64,000 nt of DNA from DASSUW01 sp963774155 (lineage in GTDB: Bacteria > Actinomycetota > Thermoleophilia > Solirubrobacterales > Solirubrobacteraceae), in NCBI GenBank assembly GCA_963774155.1, contig CAVZDW010000006.1, positions 179,299 through 243,298 of the forward strand, written 5' to 3'. Below, one piece after another: positions 19,033 to 28,782 of this stretch. Within the stretch, counting starts at the first letter, position 1, and every line of letters starts with the position of its first letter. The notes below the pieces were generated by a model, which was not told the DNA's origin, made no database searches, and saw nothing but the letters and a program-made list of their open reading frames with translations. Position numbers and translations under genes: made by a program.

Positions 19033-20460
19033 ATGCGAGGAGCCTTGGCGGTGCTGGTCGTGCTGGTGGGATTCGCGGTGCCGAGCGCCGCGCAGGCGCA
19101 GGAGAGCGAGGTGGTGACGATCCTGCGGGACCTGGTCCGGATCAACACCAGCAACCCGCCGGGCAACGAGGCCCAGGTCGCCGAGTACCTCGCGCCGAAG
19201 CTGCGCGACCTCGGCTTCGAGGTCGAGATCATCCCGACGCCGACCGCCGGCAAGTCCCATCTCGTCGCCCGCCTGCGCGCCGCCGGCCCGACCGAGAAGC
19301 CGATCCTGCTCGCCGGTCACGCGGACACGGTCGGCGTCGAGCCCGAGCTGTGGACCTTCGACCCCTTCGGCGGCACGACCAGCGGCGACTACCTCCTGGG
19401 TCGCGGCTCGCTCGACTTCAAGGGCGGCCTCGCCGCGTTCACCGTCGCCGCCATGCGCCTCGCCCGCTCCGGCGTCCCGCTCAAGCGCGACGTGATCCTC
19501 CTCGCCGAGGCCGACGAGGAGGGCGGGAGCTACGGCACCCGCTGGCTGGCCGACAACCACTGGGCGAAGATCGACGCCGGCGTCTCGCTCAACGAGGGCG
19601 GCTGGATTTTCAAGGACGCGCAGAACCGCCCGAAGCTCCTCGGCATCACCACGATCGACAAGAACTCGCTGTCGGTCACGCTGCGCACGCGGGGAACGAG
19701 CACGCACAGCTCGCGCCCGCTGCCCGACAGCGCGATCCGGCGCCTGGTGCGCGCGCTGAACCGGGTCGAGGCCTTCAACACGCGGCCGAGGATCACCGCG
19801 ACCGCCCGCCGCTACCTGCGCGCCTGGGCCAACGCCTTCGACAACGACAAGCTGCGCGAGCTGGCCAACACGAAGAGCGCGTTCCGGCGCTTCCGCCTCG
19901 CCAACCAGATCAAGCGCGGCCGCTACGGCGAGCTCTTCAACAGCCTCGTGCGCGACATCTACGTCCCGACCATCCTCGAGAGCGGCTTCCGCTCCAACGT
20001 GCTGCCCGGCACGGCCGAGGCGACCGTGAACATGCGCATGCTCCCGGGCACCAAGCCGCGACCGATGATCCGCCAGCTCCGGCGCCTGATCGCCGACCCC
20101 AAGGTGAAGGTCGACCCGATCGTCACGCCGCCGTCGACGCCCGAGCAGACGCTCGACAGCTTCGACAAGCGCGCCGAGCAGGCGCCCTCGAGCATCGACA
20201 GCGACCTCTACCGCTCGCTCGTCGCCCAGGGCCGCACGCAGTGGCCGGGCGTGCGCGTCACCCCCGCGCTCTTCGAGGCCGGCACCGACGCCGTCCCGTG
20301 GCGCGAGCGCGGCATCCCGGTCTACGGCGTCTACCCGTATCCGATCTCGCGCGCCGACCTGGAGCGCATGCACGGCAACGACGAGCGCGTCCCGATCTCC
20401 GGTCTCGAGCAGGGGACCGAGTGGATCACGCGGGTGCTCGCCGACGTCGCAGCGCAATAG
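19033..20460 (+). CDS. Secreted M20-family metallopeptidase
   Basis: 475 residues. Signal peptide MRGALAVLVVLVGFAVPSAAQA. ArgE/DapE-type zinc site: LAGHADTVG near 95, RGSLDFKGGLAAF near 120 and AEADEEGGS near 157 give the H-D-E-E set. The dimerisation domain begins at TIDKNSLSVTLRTRG. It would trim peptides or N-acyl amino acids outside the cell. No shift. Divergent from the M19 dipeptidase across a 35-bp gap, suggesting shared use in peptide scavenging. Confidence 0.9.
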   Translation: MRGALAVLVVLVGFAVPSAAQAQESEVVTILRDLVRINTSNPPGNEAQVAEYLAPKLRDLGFEVEIIPTPTAGKSHLVARLRAAGPTEKPILLAGHADTVGVEPELWTFDPFGGTTSGDYLLGRGSLDFKGGLAAFTVAAMRLARSGVPLKRDVILLAEADEEGGSYGTRWLADNHWAKIDAGVSLNEGGWIFKDAQNRPKLLGITTIDKNSLSVTLRTRGTSTHSSRPLPDSAIRRLVRALNRVEAFNTRPRITATARRYLRAWANAFDNDKLRELANTKSAFRRFRLANQIKRGRYGELFNSLVRDIYVPTILESGFRSNVLPGTAEATVNMRMLPGTKPRPMIRQLRRLIADPKVKVDPIVTPPSTPEQTLDSFDKRAEQAPSSIDSDLYRSLVAQGRTQWPGVRVTPALFEAGTDAVPWRERGIPVYGVYPYPISRADLERMHGNDERVPISGLEQGTEWITRVLADVAAQ

Positions 20461-20464
20461 CCCC

Positions 20465-20523
20465 TTGACAACGGACCCCCGTGTGTGAATAGACTTCCGC
20501 ACGGTTTCCAAAACCGTTTTCGG
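20465..20523 (+). promoter_or_regulatory. lacI promoter and operator
   Basis: TTGACA (20465-20470) and TAGACT (20490-20495) are 19 bases apart. The near-palindrome CCAAAACCGTTTTCGG (20508-20523) lies between -10 and the lacI ATG, and shares CCAAAACCGTTTT with the site before the binding-protein gene. Autorepression is likely. Confidence 0.75.
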
Positions 20524-20525
20524 AA

Positions 20526-21572
20526 ATGTCTGAGGAGCGAATCACCATCAAGCGACTGGCCGAGGCGAGCGGCGTCTCCATCGGCACCGTGTCGCGCGCC
20601 CTGAACGGCTACGCGGACGTCCGGCCGGAGACGCGCGAGCGCATCATGCGCCTCGCCCGCGAGCTCGACTACACGCCCGCGGCCGCCGCCCGCAGCCTCA
20701 AGACGCAGCGCAGCCACGTGATCGGCGTCTTCCTCGAGACCGGCGAAGGCCACCCCGACCTGCAGCACCCGTTCTTCCACGAGGTGCTCGTCGGGCTCAA
20801 GAACGCGATCGGCTCGCAGGGCTACGACCTCCTGCTCTTCGCGGCCGAGACGCCCGGCAACGGGTACGGCAAGCACTCGTACCTCAAGCGCAGCCGGCAC
20901 CACAACGTCGAGGGCTCCGTGCTCATGGGGCAGGACCCCGAGGAGCCCGAGGTGCGCCGCCTCGTGCGTTCCGAGCTGCCCATCGTGGGCGTCGACATCG
21001 AGCTCGAGGGGCCCGCCACGGCGTACGTCATCTCGGACAACATCGACGGCGCATCTCGCGCTGTGCGGCACTTTCACAGCATCGGCCACCGGCGCATCGC
21101 CACCATCACCGGCATGCTCGAGACCCGCACGGGCGGCGACCGCCTGCGCGGCTACCGCCAGGCGCTGCAGGCCTGCGGCCTCGCGTACCGGGACGAGTAC
21201 GTGGCCTACGGAGACTTCTACGTGGAGAGCGGCCGCCGCGCCATGGCCGACCTCCTCTCGCTCGACGAACCGCCCACCGCGGTGTTCGCCGCGTCGGACA
21301 TGATGGCCCTGGGCGCGATCCGCGCGGCCGGCGACGCCGGCCTCAGCGTTCCCGCCGACGTCTCGGTCATCGGCTTCGACGACATCCAGCTCGCCGACCA
21401 CATGAACCCACCACTGACCACGGTGCGCCAGGACAAGGCGGGTCTTGGCGCCGCGGCGGGTTCGGCGCTCGTGCGCCTCATCGACGGCGAGCAGGACGCT
21501 GTGACGCACTCCACGGTCCTCCCCGTGGAGCTGGTCCGGCGCGGCTCCACACGGCCCCGGACAACGGACTAG
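20526..21572 (+). CDS. LacI-family repressor of the beta-glucoside operon
   Basis: 348 residues. N-terminal LacI helix-turn-helix and hinge (IKRLAEASGVSIGTVSRALN, then YTPAAAARSLKTQRSHVIGV) followed by a periplasmic-binding-like sensor domain (SDMMALGAIRAAGDAGLSVP; VIGFDDIQLADHMNPPLTT). Gene order (repressor, binding protein, permeases, GH1, ATPase) and two shared operators indicate control of beta-glucoside uptake; cellobiose or its glucoside is the likely inducer. Confidence 0.92.
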   Translation: MSEERITIKRLAEASGVSIGTVSRALNGYADVRPETRERIMRLARELDYTPAAAARSLKTQRSHVIGVFLETGEGHPDLQHPFFHEVLVGLKNAIGSQGYDLLLFAAETPGNGYGKHSYLKRSRHHNVEGSVLMGQDPEEPEVRRLVRSELPIVGVDIELEGPATAYVISDNIDGASRAVRHFHSIGHRRIATITGMLETRTGGDRLRGYRQALQACGLAYRDEYVAYGDFYVESGRRAMADLLSLDEPPTAVFAASDMMALGAIRAAGDAGLSVPADVSVIGFDDIQLADHMNPPLTTVRQDKAGLGAAAGSALVRLIDGEQDAVTHSTVLPVELVRRGSTRPRTTD

Positions 21573-21618
21573 GGGGTGACGGCGGCGACGCGTTCCCCAC
21601 CCAATCCGACGTGCAGTA

Positions 21619-21634
21619 CCAAAACCGTTTTTGG
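21619..21634 (+). promoter_or_regulatory. LacI-type operator before the ABC operon
   Basis: CCAAAACCGTTTTTGG, symmetric around CG, 26 bases before the GTG of the binding-protein gene and close to the site at 20508-20523. A strong ribosome site (AAGGAGGAGAGG) follows. Confidence 0.8.
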
Positions 21635-21659
21635 CAAGCTTTCTAAGGAGGAGAGGATC

Positions 21660-23015
21660 GTGAGAAGCAGGTTCGCGATCGTCGCCGTGCTCGTGGGGAC
21701 CCTGGTCTACTCGGGGTGCGGCGGGGACGACGACGACAGCAGCAACACCGGTGCCACCACCAACGCCGCGAAGTCCAACGCCACCGTCCGGCTGTGGATC
21801 ATGCCCAACGGCCCGCAGCCGCAGGAGGACATGGAGGCGGCCCTTGTGCCGTTCACCGAGAAGACCGGCATCAAGGTCGACGTCGAGGTCGTGGACTGGG
21901 GCGTGCAGCTCGACCGCATCCGCAACGCGGCCGTCTCCGGCGAGGCCCCCGACGTGACGCAGTCGGGCACCACGCAGGTGCCGTTCTTCGCCGCGCTCGG
22001 CGGGTTCGAGGACCTGTCCGGCCGCGTCGAGGACGTCGGCGGCGAGGGCGCCTATCCCGACGGCGTGTGGCAGACCACCCAGGTCGTCGACCAGGACGGC
22101 ACGTGGTCGGTCCCGTGGTTCACCGAGGCCCGCTCGATCTACTACCGCAAGGACATCCTCGAGAAGGCCGGCGTCGACGAGGCGACGGCGTTCGAGAGCT
22201 GGGACTCGTTCCGCGCGACGCTGGAAGCGATCCAGGAGAAGGTCCCGGACATCCAGCCGTTCGGCACGCCCGGCAAGAAGGCGTTCGACCTCGTCCACCA
22301 CGTGATGCCCTTCGTGTGGGACGCCGGCGGCGCCGAGCTGTCGGAGGACAACAGCGCGTCCACCATCAACTCCCCCGAGGCGGTCGAGGGCGTGACGTTC
22401 TTCGCCGACCTCGTCAAGGACGGCCTCGCCGACCCGAGCCAGCTCGAGCGCGACGGCACCCAGGTGGAGAACCAGTTCAAGGGCGGCAAGATCGCCGTCT
22501 GGATGGGCGGTCCGTGGGTGCTCGGCTCGATCCCGCGCGACGAGGACACCAACTGGGTCCCCGAGGCGCGCGACAACGTCGGCATCGCCCCGATGCCCGC
22601 CGGCCCGAACGGCGACGCGTTCACGTTCGTCGGCGGCTCGAACCTGATGATGTTCGAGAGCTCGGAGAACAAGGACGAGGCCTGGGAGCTCATGAAGTTC
22701 CTCTCGCAGGACCAGGTGCAGACCGACTACGCCTCGCTGCTGGGGATGTTCCCGGCGCGCGTCGAGCCCCAGCAGGCCTACGGGGAGTCCAACGGCGCGA
22801 ACTTCGAGGCCGTGTTCGAGGCCATCCAGCAGGGCCGCACGTACTCGCCGATCCCGCAGTGGGCCGCGGTCGAGAACGCCTACAAGGGCCGCTTCGGAAC
22901 GATCCTCGACTCGGCGGCCGGCAAGGGCGACGAGTACAACGAGGACACCGTCCAGCAGCAGCTCGACGAGGCCGCCAAGGAAGCCGACGGCCTGCTCGCG
23001 CAGAGCGCCGGCTGA
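21660..23015 (+). CDS. Sugar ABC transporter substrate-binding lipoprotein (family 1)
   Basis: About 451 residues. Lipoprotein signal with lipobox LVYSGC (Cys near residue 19) and an acidic tether. Family 1 extracellular solute-binding fold (ATVRLWIMPNGP; FKGGKIAVWMGGPWVLGS; FTFVGGSNLMMF). It captures oligosaccharide at the membrane surface for the two permeases downstream. The GTG at 21660 follows a strong ribosome site; the longer frame upstream crosses the operator. Confidence 0.92.
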   Translation: MRSRFAIVAVLVGTLVYSGCGGDDDDSSNTGATTNAAKSNATVRLWIMPNGPQPQEDMEAALVPFTEKTGIKVDVEVVDWGVQLDRIRNAAVSGEAPDVTQSGTTQVPFFAALGGFEDLSGRVEDVGGEGAYPDGVWQTTQVVDQDGTWSVPWFTEARSIYYRKDILEKAGVDEATAFESWDSFRATLEAIQEKVPDIQPFGTPGKKAFDLVHHVMPFVWDAGGAELSEDNSASTINSPEAVEGVTFFADLVKDGLADPSQLERDGTQVENQFKGGKIAVWMGGPWVLGSIPRDEDTNWVPEARDNVGIAPMPAGPNGDAFTFVGGSNLMMFESSENKDEAWELMKFLSQDQVQTDYASLLGMFPARVEPQQAYGESNGANFEAVFEAIQQGRTYSPIPQWAAVENAYKGRFGTILDSAAGKGDEYNEDTVQQQLDEAAKEADGLLAQSAG

Positions 23016-23020
23016 GGTAA

Positions 23021-24010
23021 GTGGCGGCGCAGCTCACTCCGATCGAGCCGGCCACCGCCAAGGTGGCCGGCTCGGATCCGGCCCCGCGCCGGCGCGGCTC
23101 CATGCGCAGCTCGGAGCGGCGGCTGATCGCGGCGCTCGTGGCACCGGCCGTCGTCTTCATGGTGCTCGTGCACCTGCTGCCGGCGGCCGGCGGCTTCTAC
23201 CTCTCCTTCAAGAACCTCAACCTCTTCACGTTCCGCCAGCTCTTCGGCGCCCCCTGGGCCGGGCTGGAGAACTACCGCGCCGTCCTCTTCGACGCCGACA
23301 ACCCGCTCCACAGCGGCTTCGTCGGCGCGGTGCAGAACACGGCCGTCTACACGTTCTGGACCGTGGGCGGGATCCTCGTCGGCGGGCTCGCCCTCGCGCT
23401 CCTGCTCAACCGCGAGATGCGCGGGATCAAGGTGGTCCGCACGCTGATGCTCACGCCGTGGATCGTGCCCAGCTTCGTGGTCGCGGTGCTGTGGCAGTTC
23501 ATGTGGCAGAGCGACGTCGGGATCATCAACAAGATCCTCGTCGACTTCACGGGGATCCTCGGCGAGCGCCCGGTCTGGCTGATCGGCGAGAACTCGCTCT
23601 GGGCGATCATCATCCCGAGCGTCTGGCGCGGACTGCCGTTCGCGATGCTCATCTTCCTGGCCGGGCTGCAGGCGATGCCGCAGGAGCTGCACGAGGCCGC
23701 GGCGATCGACGGCGCCGGCCCGTTCCGCCGCTTCCGCTACATCACGCTGCCGCTGCTGCGGCCGCTGATCGCGGTCCAGCTGCTGTTCACCGTCATCTAC
23801 TCCGCGTACCAGTTCGCGATCCCGTACGTGATGTTCGGGAGCAACCCGGGGCCGGACGCGGACCTGATGATGACCCTGATCGTCCGCCAGTCGTTCTCGA
23901 ACAACCTGTTCGGGTTCGGCAGCGCGGTCTCGGTGCTGCTGATGATGGCCATGTTCGTCTGGGTGGCCGTCTGGTACCGCGCCTTCAAGCGAGATCTGGA
24001 GCCCGCATGA
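23021..24010 (+). CDS. Sugar ABC transporter permease, MalF/UgpA type
   Basis: 329 residues, six to seven membrane helices. The cytoplasmic EAA loop ELHEAAAIDGAGPFRRFRYI near residue 224 docks to the ATPase. It starts at GTG five bases after the binding-protein stop and overlaps the second permease (ATGA), so the subunits are co-translated. Confidence 0.93.
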   Translation: MAAQLTPIEPATAKVAGSDPAPRRRGSMRSSERRLIAALVAPAVVFMVLVHLLPAAGGFYLSFKNLNLFTFRQLFGAPWAGLENYRAVLFDADNPLHSGFVGAVQNTAVYTFWTVGGILVGGLALALLLNREMRGIKVVRTLMLTPWIVPSFVVAVLWQFMWQSDVGIINKILVDFTGILGERPVWLIGENSLWAIIIPSVWRGLPFAMLIFLAGLQAMPQELHEAAAIDGAGPFRRFRYITLPLLRPLIAVQLLFTVIYSAYQFAIPYVMFGSNPGPDADLMMTLIVRQSFSNNLFGFGSAVSVLLMMAMFVWVAVWYRAFKRDLEPA

Positions 24011-24846
24011 GCCAACGCCGCCTGGTCAACCTCGGCCTCGACGCCCTCACGTGGCTCGTGCTGCTGGTGATGCTCTCGCCCGTGCTGTGGCTCGTGGTGA
24101 GCTCGCTGCAGGACGACCTCGAGCTCTCCACCGGCGCGTACGACCTCCTGAACCCGACGCTCGACGCCTTCACCGGCATGTGGCAGACGATCGACTTCGA
24201 GCGCTTCTTCCTCAACAGCCTGATCATCTGCACGGTCGCCGCGCTGCTGGCCACCGCCTTCGCCAGCTCCGCCGGCTACGCCCTCGCGCGCTTCAAGTTC
24301 CGCGGCTCGCGGACGCTCGGGCTCACGGTGATCGGCACGCAGCTGCTCCCCGGCTCGATGTTCCTGCTGCCGCTCTTCATCGGCTTCATCTGGATCAAGC
24401 AGAACCTCGGGCTGCCGCTCTACGACACCCACCTCGGGATGGTCGTCGTCTACACGGCGTTCTTCACGCCGGTGGCGATCTTCTTCATGCGCTCGTTCTT
24501 CCTCGCGATCCCGCGCGATCTCGAGGAGGCGGCGATGGTCGACGGCTGCACCCCGTTCAAGGCGTTCGTGAAGATCGTCCTGCCGAACGCCGCTCCCGGG
24601 CTCGTGGCGACCTTCGTCTACGCGTTCCTCTTCGCGTGGGACGAGCTGCTCTTCGTCGCCAACTTGACGCAGGACACCGCCGAGACGATCCCGATCGGCA
24701 TCCGCACCTTCATCGGCAACTACCAGCAAAGGACCGCACAGCTCATGGCCGCAGGCGTGGTCTCGACCCTCCCCGTCCTCATCGCGTTCTTCCTCACCCA
24801 GCGCTGGCTGGTCAAGGGGCTCACCGCCGGGGCGGTGAAGGGATGA
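24007..24846 (+). CDS. Sugar ABC transporter permease, MalG/UgpE type
   Basis: 279 residues, six helices. EAA loop DLEEAAMVDGCTPFKAFVKI near residue 173. Overlaps the first permease and the glucosidase gene by four bases each. Partner of the permease just upstream. Confidence 0.93.
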   Translation: MSQRRLVNLGLDALTWLVLLVMLSPVLWLVVSSLQDDLELSTGAYDLLNPTLDAFTGMWQTIDFERFFLNSLIICTVAALLATAFASSAGYALARFKFRGSRTLGLTVIGTQLLPGSMFLLPLFIGFIWIKQNLGLPLYDTHLGMVVVYTAFFTPVAIFFMRSFFLAIPRDLEEAAMVDGCTPFKAFVKIVLPNAAPGLVATFVYAFLFAWDELLFVANLTQDTAETIPIGIRTFIGNYQQRTAQLMAAGVVSTLPVLIAFFLTQRWLVKGLTAGAVKG

Positions 24847-26168
24847 CGCTCCCCGTGACGGAGCCGGCCCCGGCCGGCTCGTTCCCCGCCTCGTTCCGCT
24901 TCGGCGTGGCCATGGCCTCGTACCAGATCGAGGGGGCCGTGAACGAGGACGGGCGCGGCGAGTCGATCTGGGACGTGTTCTGCCGCAGGCAGGGCGCGGT
25001 GGCGGGCGGCGACACCGGCGAGGTCGCGTGCGACCACTACCACCGCTGGGAGGAGGACCTGGACCTCATGGCCTCCCTGGGCGTCGAGTCCTACCGCTTC
25101 TCGATCGCGTGGCCGCGGGTGCAGCCCGACGGCCGGGGCGCGCTGAACCGGCCGGGCGTGGACTGGTACAAGCGCCTGTGCTCCGGGCTGCGGGAGCGGG
25201 GCATCGAGCCGATCGCGACGCTCTACCACTGGGACCTGCCGCAGGCGCGGCAGGCGGCCGGTGGCTGGGCGGTGCGCGACACGGCCGAGCGCTTCGCCGA
25301 GTACGGGGCGCTGATGGCCTCCGAGCTCGGTGAGCTGGTGGACGGGTGGATCACCCACAACGAGCCGTGGGTGACCGCGTTCCTCGGCCATGCCGAGGGC
25401 GTGAAGGCGCCGGGCATCCGGGACTGGCCGACCGCGCTGAAGGTCTCGCACCACCTGCTGCTCTCCCACTGGCTCGCCGTGCCGGCCCTGCGGGAGACCG
25501 CGCCGGTCGGCATCACGCTCAACCTGGCTCCGGCGCGGTCCGACGACGCGGACGCGGCGCGGCGCATGGACGGCTACATGAACCGCTGGTTCCTCGATCC
25601 GCTGCTGCGGGGCTCGTATCCGGCCGACATGGTCGAGCACTACGAGCGGCGCTTCGGGCCGCTGGAGCTCGACGTGCTGTCCGCGCCGCTCGACTTCCTC
25701 GGCGTCAACTACTACTCGCCCCAGCGGGTGCGATCCGACCCGGCGCGGCAGCCCTTGGAGCTGGGCCGGGTGGCGCCGCCGGGCTCGACCACCGCGATGG
25801 GCTGGGAGGTCGACCCGGACGGGCTCCACGAGCTGCTCCTGCGCGTGCGCGACGACTACGGCGACATCCCGATCTACATCACCGAGAACGGGGCGGCGTT
25901 CGACGACCCGCCGGTGGTCAACGGCACGCTGGAGGATCCGCGCCGGGTCGAGTACATCCAGTCGCACCTCTCGGCGCTGTCGCGGGCGGTGGCCGACGGC
26001 GTCGACGTTCGCCGCTACTTCGCCTGGTCCATGCTCGACAACTTCGAGTGGGAGCACGGCTACGCCAAGCGCTTCGGGCTGGTCTACGTCGACTACTCGA
26101 CCCAGCGCCGCGTGCCCAAGCGCAGCAGCCTCTGGTACCGCGACTTCATCGCGAGCGCCCGTGGCTAG
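24843..26168 (+). CDS. GH1 beta-glucosidase
   Basis: 441 residues, cytosolic. Glycoside hydrolase family 1: N-terminal FRFGVAMASYQIEGAVNEDG, acid/base Glu in WITHNEPWV (near residue 172) and nucleophile Glu in YITENGAAF (near residue 345); the W-E-x-G-Y segment (EWEHGYAKRFGL) follows. It would split imported cellobiose or aryl-beta-glucosides to glucose. The start overlaps the permease stop and the end overlaps the ATPase start, so it is an integral part of the operon. Confidence 0.95.
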   Translation: MTLPVTEPAPAGSFPASFRFGVAMASYQIEGAVNEDGRGESIWDVFCRRQGAVAGGDTGEVACDHYHRWEEDLDLMASLGVESYRFSIAWPRVQPDGRGALNRPGVDWYKRLCSGLRERGIEPIATLYHWDLPQARQAAGGWAVRDTAERFAEYGALMASELGELVDGWITHNEPWVTAFLGHAEGVKAPGIRDWPTALKVSHHLLLSHWLAVPALRETAPVGITLNLAPARSDDADAARRMDGYMNRWFLDPLLRGSYPADMVEHYERRFGPLELDVLSAPLDFLGVNYYSPQRVRSDPARQPLELGRVAPPGSTTAMGWEVDPDGLHELLLRVRDDYGDIPIYITENGAAFDDPPVVNGTLEDPRRVEYIQSHLSALSRAVADGVDVRRYFAWSMLDNFEWEHGYAKRFGLVYVDYSTQRRVPKRSSLWYRDFIASARG

Positions 26169-27258
26169 CATCGCGTTCTCCGGCGTCTCGAAGGTCTTCG
26201 GCGACGGCACCGCGGCCGTCGACGGACTCGACCTCGAGATCCCCGACGGCGGCTTCACCGTGCTGGTCGGCCCGTCCGGCTCCGGCAAGTCGACCGCGCT
26301 GCGGATGGTGGCCGGGCTCGAGGAGGTGAGCTCCGGCACGATCCGGATCGCCGACCGCGTGGTGAACGAGGTCGCGCCCAAGGACCGGGACATCGCCATG
26401 GTGTTCCAGAGCTACGCGCTCTATCCGCACATGAGCGTCGAGGACAACCTCGGCTTCGCGCTGAAGATGCAGGGCACGCCGGCCGCCTCGCGCGGGATTC
26501 GTGCCGGTGCGGTCGCGCGGCGGCTGGGCATCGGCGACCTGCTCGCGCGCCGCCCCCGCCAGCTCTCGGGCGGGCAGCGGCAGCGCGTCGCCCTCGGGCG
26601 CGCGATCGTGCGCCAGCCCCAGGCCTTCCTCATGGACGAGCCGCTCTCGAACCTCGACGCCAAGCTGCGCGTGGAGATGCGCGCGTACATCGCGCGGCTG
26701 CACCAGGAGATCGGGACGACGACCTTGTATGTGACGCACGACCAGACCGAGGCGATGACGATGGGCGATCGCGTCGCGGTCATGCGCGACGGCCAGCTCG
26801 AGCAGGTCGACGCGCCGCAGGTCCTGTACGACCACCCGGCCAACCTCTTCGTCGCCGCCTTCATCGGCTCGCCGGCCATGAACCTCCTCCGTGGCCGGCT
26901 GGAGCGAGGGGTCGTCACGCTCGGGAGCCAGCGCCTCGTCGTGGCCGACGCGGCCCGCTCCGGCGAGGTCATCGTGGGCATCCGCCCCGAGGCCGCGTTC
27001 GCGGGCGGCGACCTGGAGTTCGAGGTGGTCCTCGTCGAGGCGCTCGGGTCGGATCTGCTCGTGCACCTGCGCTCCGACGCGCCGCGGGTCACCGTCTCGG
27101 AGGCCTTCGACGGGGAGGAGGACGCGGGGTTGGAATCGCGCCTGACGGTGCGCCTCCCGCCCGACCTGCGGATCGAGGTCGGCGACGTGCTGCGGATCGG
27201 CGTGGACCCGCACCGGATCCACCTGTTCGACCCCGACACGGGGCTGGCGTTCGGCTAG
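26161..27258 (+). CDS. Sugar ABC transporter ATPase, MalK/UgpC type
   Basis: 365 residues. Walker A GPSGSGKST near 37, signature LSGGQRQRVALGRAI near 138, Walker B AFLMDEPLSNLDAK near 157, switch His in YVTHDQTEAM, then a C-terminal TOBE domain with RPEAAF. The GTG start lies inside the end of the glucosidase gene. Energises the two permeases. Confidence 0.95.
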   Translation: MASIAFSGVSKVFGDGTAAVDGLDLEIPDGGFTVLVGPSGSGKSTALRMVAGLEEVSSGTIRIADRVVNEVAPKDRDIAMVFQSYALYPHMSVEDNLGFALKMQGTPAASRGIRAGAVARRLGIGDLLARRPRQLSGGQRQRVALGRAIVRQPQAFLMDEPLSNLDAKLRVEMRAYIARLHQEIGTTTLYVTHDQTEAMTMGDRVAVMRDGQLEQVDAPQVLYDHPANLFVAAFIGSPAMNLLRGRLERGVVTLGSQRLVVADAARSGEVIVGIRPEAAFAGGDLEFEVVLVEALGSDLLVHLRSDAPRVTVSEAFDGEEDAGLESRLTVRLPPDLRIEVGDVLRIGVDPHRIHLFDPDTGLAFG

Positions 27259-28152
27259 AGCGGCGGGTTGGCGTGTTCGGCCAGCCCGAGCGCGTACTCC
27301 GGCCACCAGCGTCCGGCGGGCGGCCGGCTGCCGTCGGCGCACTCGCCGTCCGACTCGCCCGGCGTCTTGATCCATAGGTAGGCGTCGACGCGCGGGTTGC
27401 CGGTGTTGCGAGTGGGCCTGGCGCCCAGCCCGCGGCCGGGCGGGTTGCACCAGTCCTCGGGGCCGGGTGGCGGCGGGCCCTGGCCGTTGCGGCTCGTGTC
27501 GATCACGAAGGGCTTGTCGTTCAGCTGCCGCGAGAGCTTCGTCCCGTAGTCGACGAGCTCCTCCGTCGCGCGGAAGTTCGAGACGTTGAGGGCGAAGCCG
27601 TCGGCCTTCGCGATGGCGGTCCGCTTCAGGCGGGAGGCCATCGTGGCGGTGGGCTGCCAGTTGCTGTGGCCGGCGTCGACGTAGACGGCCGCGCGCTTGA
27701 GGCGCGGCCAGGCGGGTCACGGCGCTGCGGATGTGCCGGTAGCGGTGCTTGCCGCAGCCGGCGGCGAGCGCATCCGGCTCGACGATGATCACCGCCCTGC
27801 GGCTGCCGACGCCCCGCGCGAAGCCGTCGATCCAGCGCTTGTAGGACGTGGCGCCGCCGGCGGAGTAGCTGCCGCAGTCGCGGTTCGGCACGTTGTAGGC
27901 GACGAGGACGGGGACCTTGTCGGCGCGTGCCGCCGAGTCGACCGTCTGGTCGACGTCCTTCCGGACCGTCTTCGGCGAGCCGGACGTGAACCAGAACGCC
28001 TGCGGAACCTGGCTGAGGCGGCGCATCAGCTCGGCTTCGGCCGTGCGGCCGGCCTGCTCGTAGGCGTGAGCCTGCCGCTCGGCGTTCGAGTCGGGATCCG
28101 CGTAGAACGGTCCGGCGATCGCGGCGACGGCCGCCACGGCGGCGAGGAGCAT
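27255..28152 (-). CDS. Secreted GH6 cellulase, one frame shift
   Basis: About 299 residues. Signal peptide MLLAAVAAVAAIA, then GPFYADPDSNAERQA. Family 6 marks: VPVLVAYNVPNRDCGSYSAG, catalytic-acid region AVIIVEPDALA and, after a shift near 27705-27715, VYVDAGHSNWQP, FALNVSNF, FVIDTSRNGQGP and YLWIKTPGESDGEC. It probably cuts beta-1,4-glucan outside the cell, releasing cellobiose for the convergent uptake operon, whose ATPase gene it overlaps by four bases. Confidence 0.85.
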
Positions 28153-28188
28153 CCGAACATTGTGGTCAGGGTTGTAAGTTGCCGTCGC

Positions 28189-28782
28189 ATGACCACCGCC
28201 ACTGCCCTTCCCCGGCGTGGGATCGTCCTCGCCGACGTGATCCCCGGTGAGCGCGTCCGCGACGGCGTGCTCATCGTCTCCGGAGCGCTCTTCACCGCGC
28301 TGCTCGCGCAGATCGTGGTCCATGTGCCGGGCTCGCCCGTGCCCGTGACCGGCCAGACGCTGGCCGTCGGCCTCGTCGGCGCGACCCTCGGGGCTCGGCG
28401 CGGCGCCACCTCCCTGGCGCTGTACGCCGGGCTCGGACTCTTCCTGCCGTTCTACGCCGACGGCGAGTCGGGCTGGGACGTGATCTGGGGCGCCAGCGGC
28501 GGCTACATCATCGGCTTCATCGTCGCCGCGGGCGTGATCGGCTGGCTGGCCGAGCGCGGAGCGGACCGGCGCGTGGTGATGACGTTCCTCGCCTTCGTGC
28601 TGGGCCAGCTCATCATCTTCGCCTTCGGACTCGCCGGGCTGAAGATCTCCGTGGAGGAGACCTGGAGCTGGACGATCCACAACGGCTTCGAGATCTTCAT
28701 CATCGGCGGCCTCATCAAGGCGGCGATCGGCGCGGCCCTCCTGCCGGGGGCCTGGAAGCTCGTGCGGCGCTTCGAGCGATGA
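28189..28782 (+). CDS. bioY: Biotin transporter BioY
   Basis: 197 residues, six helices, the S component of a biotin ECF transporter. Diagnostic PVPVTGQTLAVGLVGATLGARRGA near residues 52-75 and GLGLFLPFYADGESG. Starts 36 bases from the divergent cellulase. No bioM/bioN genes are next to it, so it either works alone or shares an ECF module elsewhere. Confidence 0.92.
   Translation: MTTATALPRRGIVLADVIPGERVRDGVLIVSGALFTALLAQIVVHVPGSPVPVTGQTLAVGLVGATLGARRGATSLALYAGLGLFLPFYADGESGWDVIWGASGGYIIGFIVAAGVIGWLAERGADRRVVMTFLAFVLGQLIIFAFGLAGLKISVEETWSWTIHNGFEIFIIGGLIKAAIGAALLPGAWKLVRRFER

Noticed and set aside
28153..28188. Riboswitch or BirA operator before bioY
   Set aside because: Only 36 bases are available; TTGTAAG resembles half a BirA box but no second half is present.
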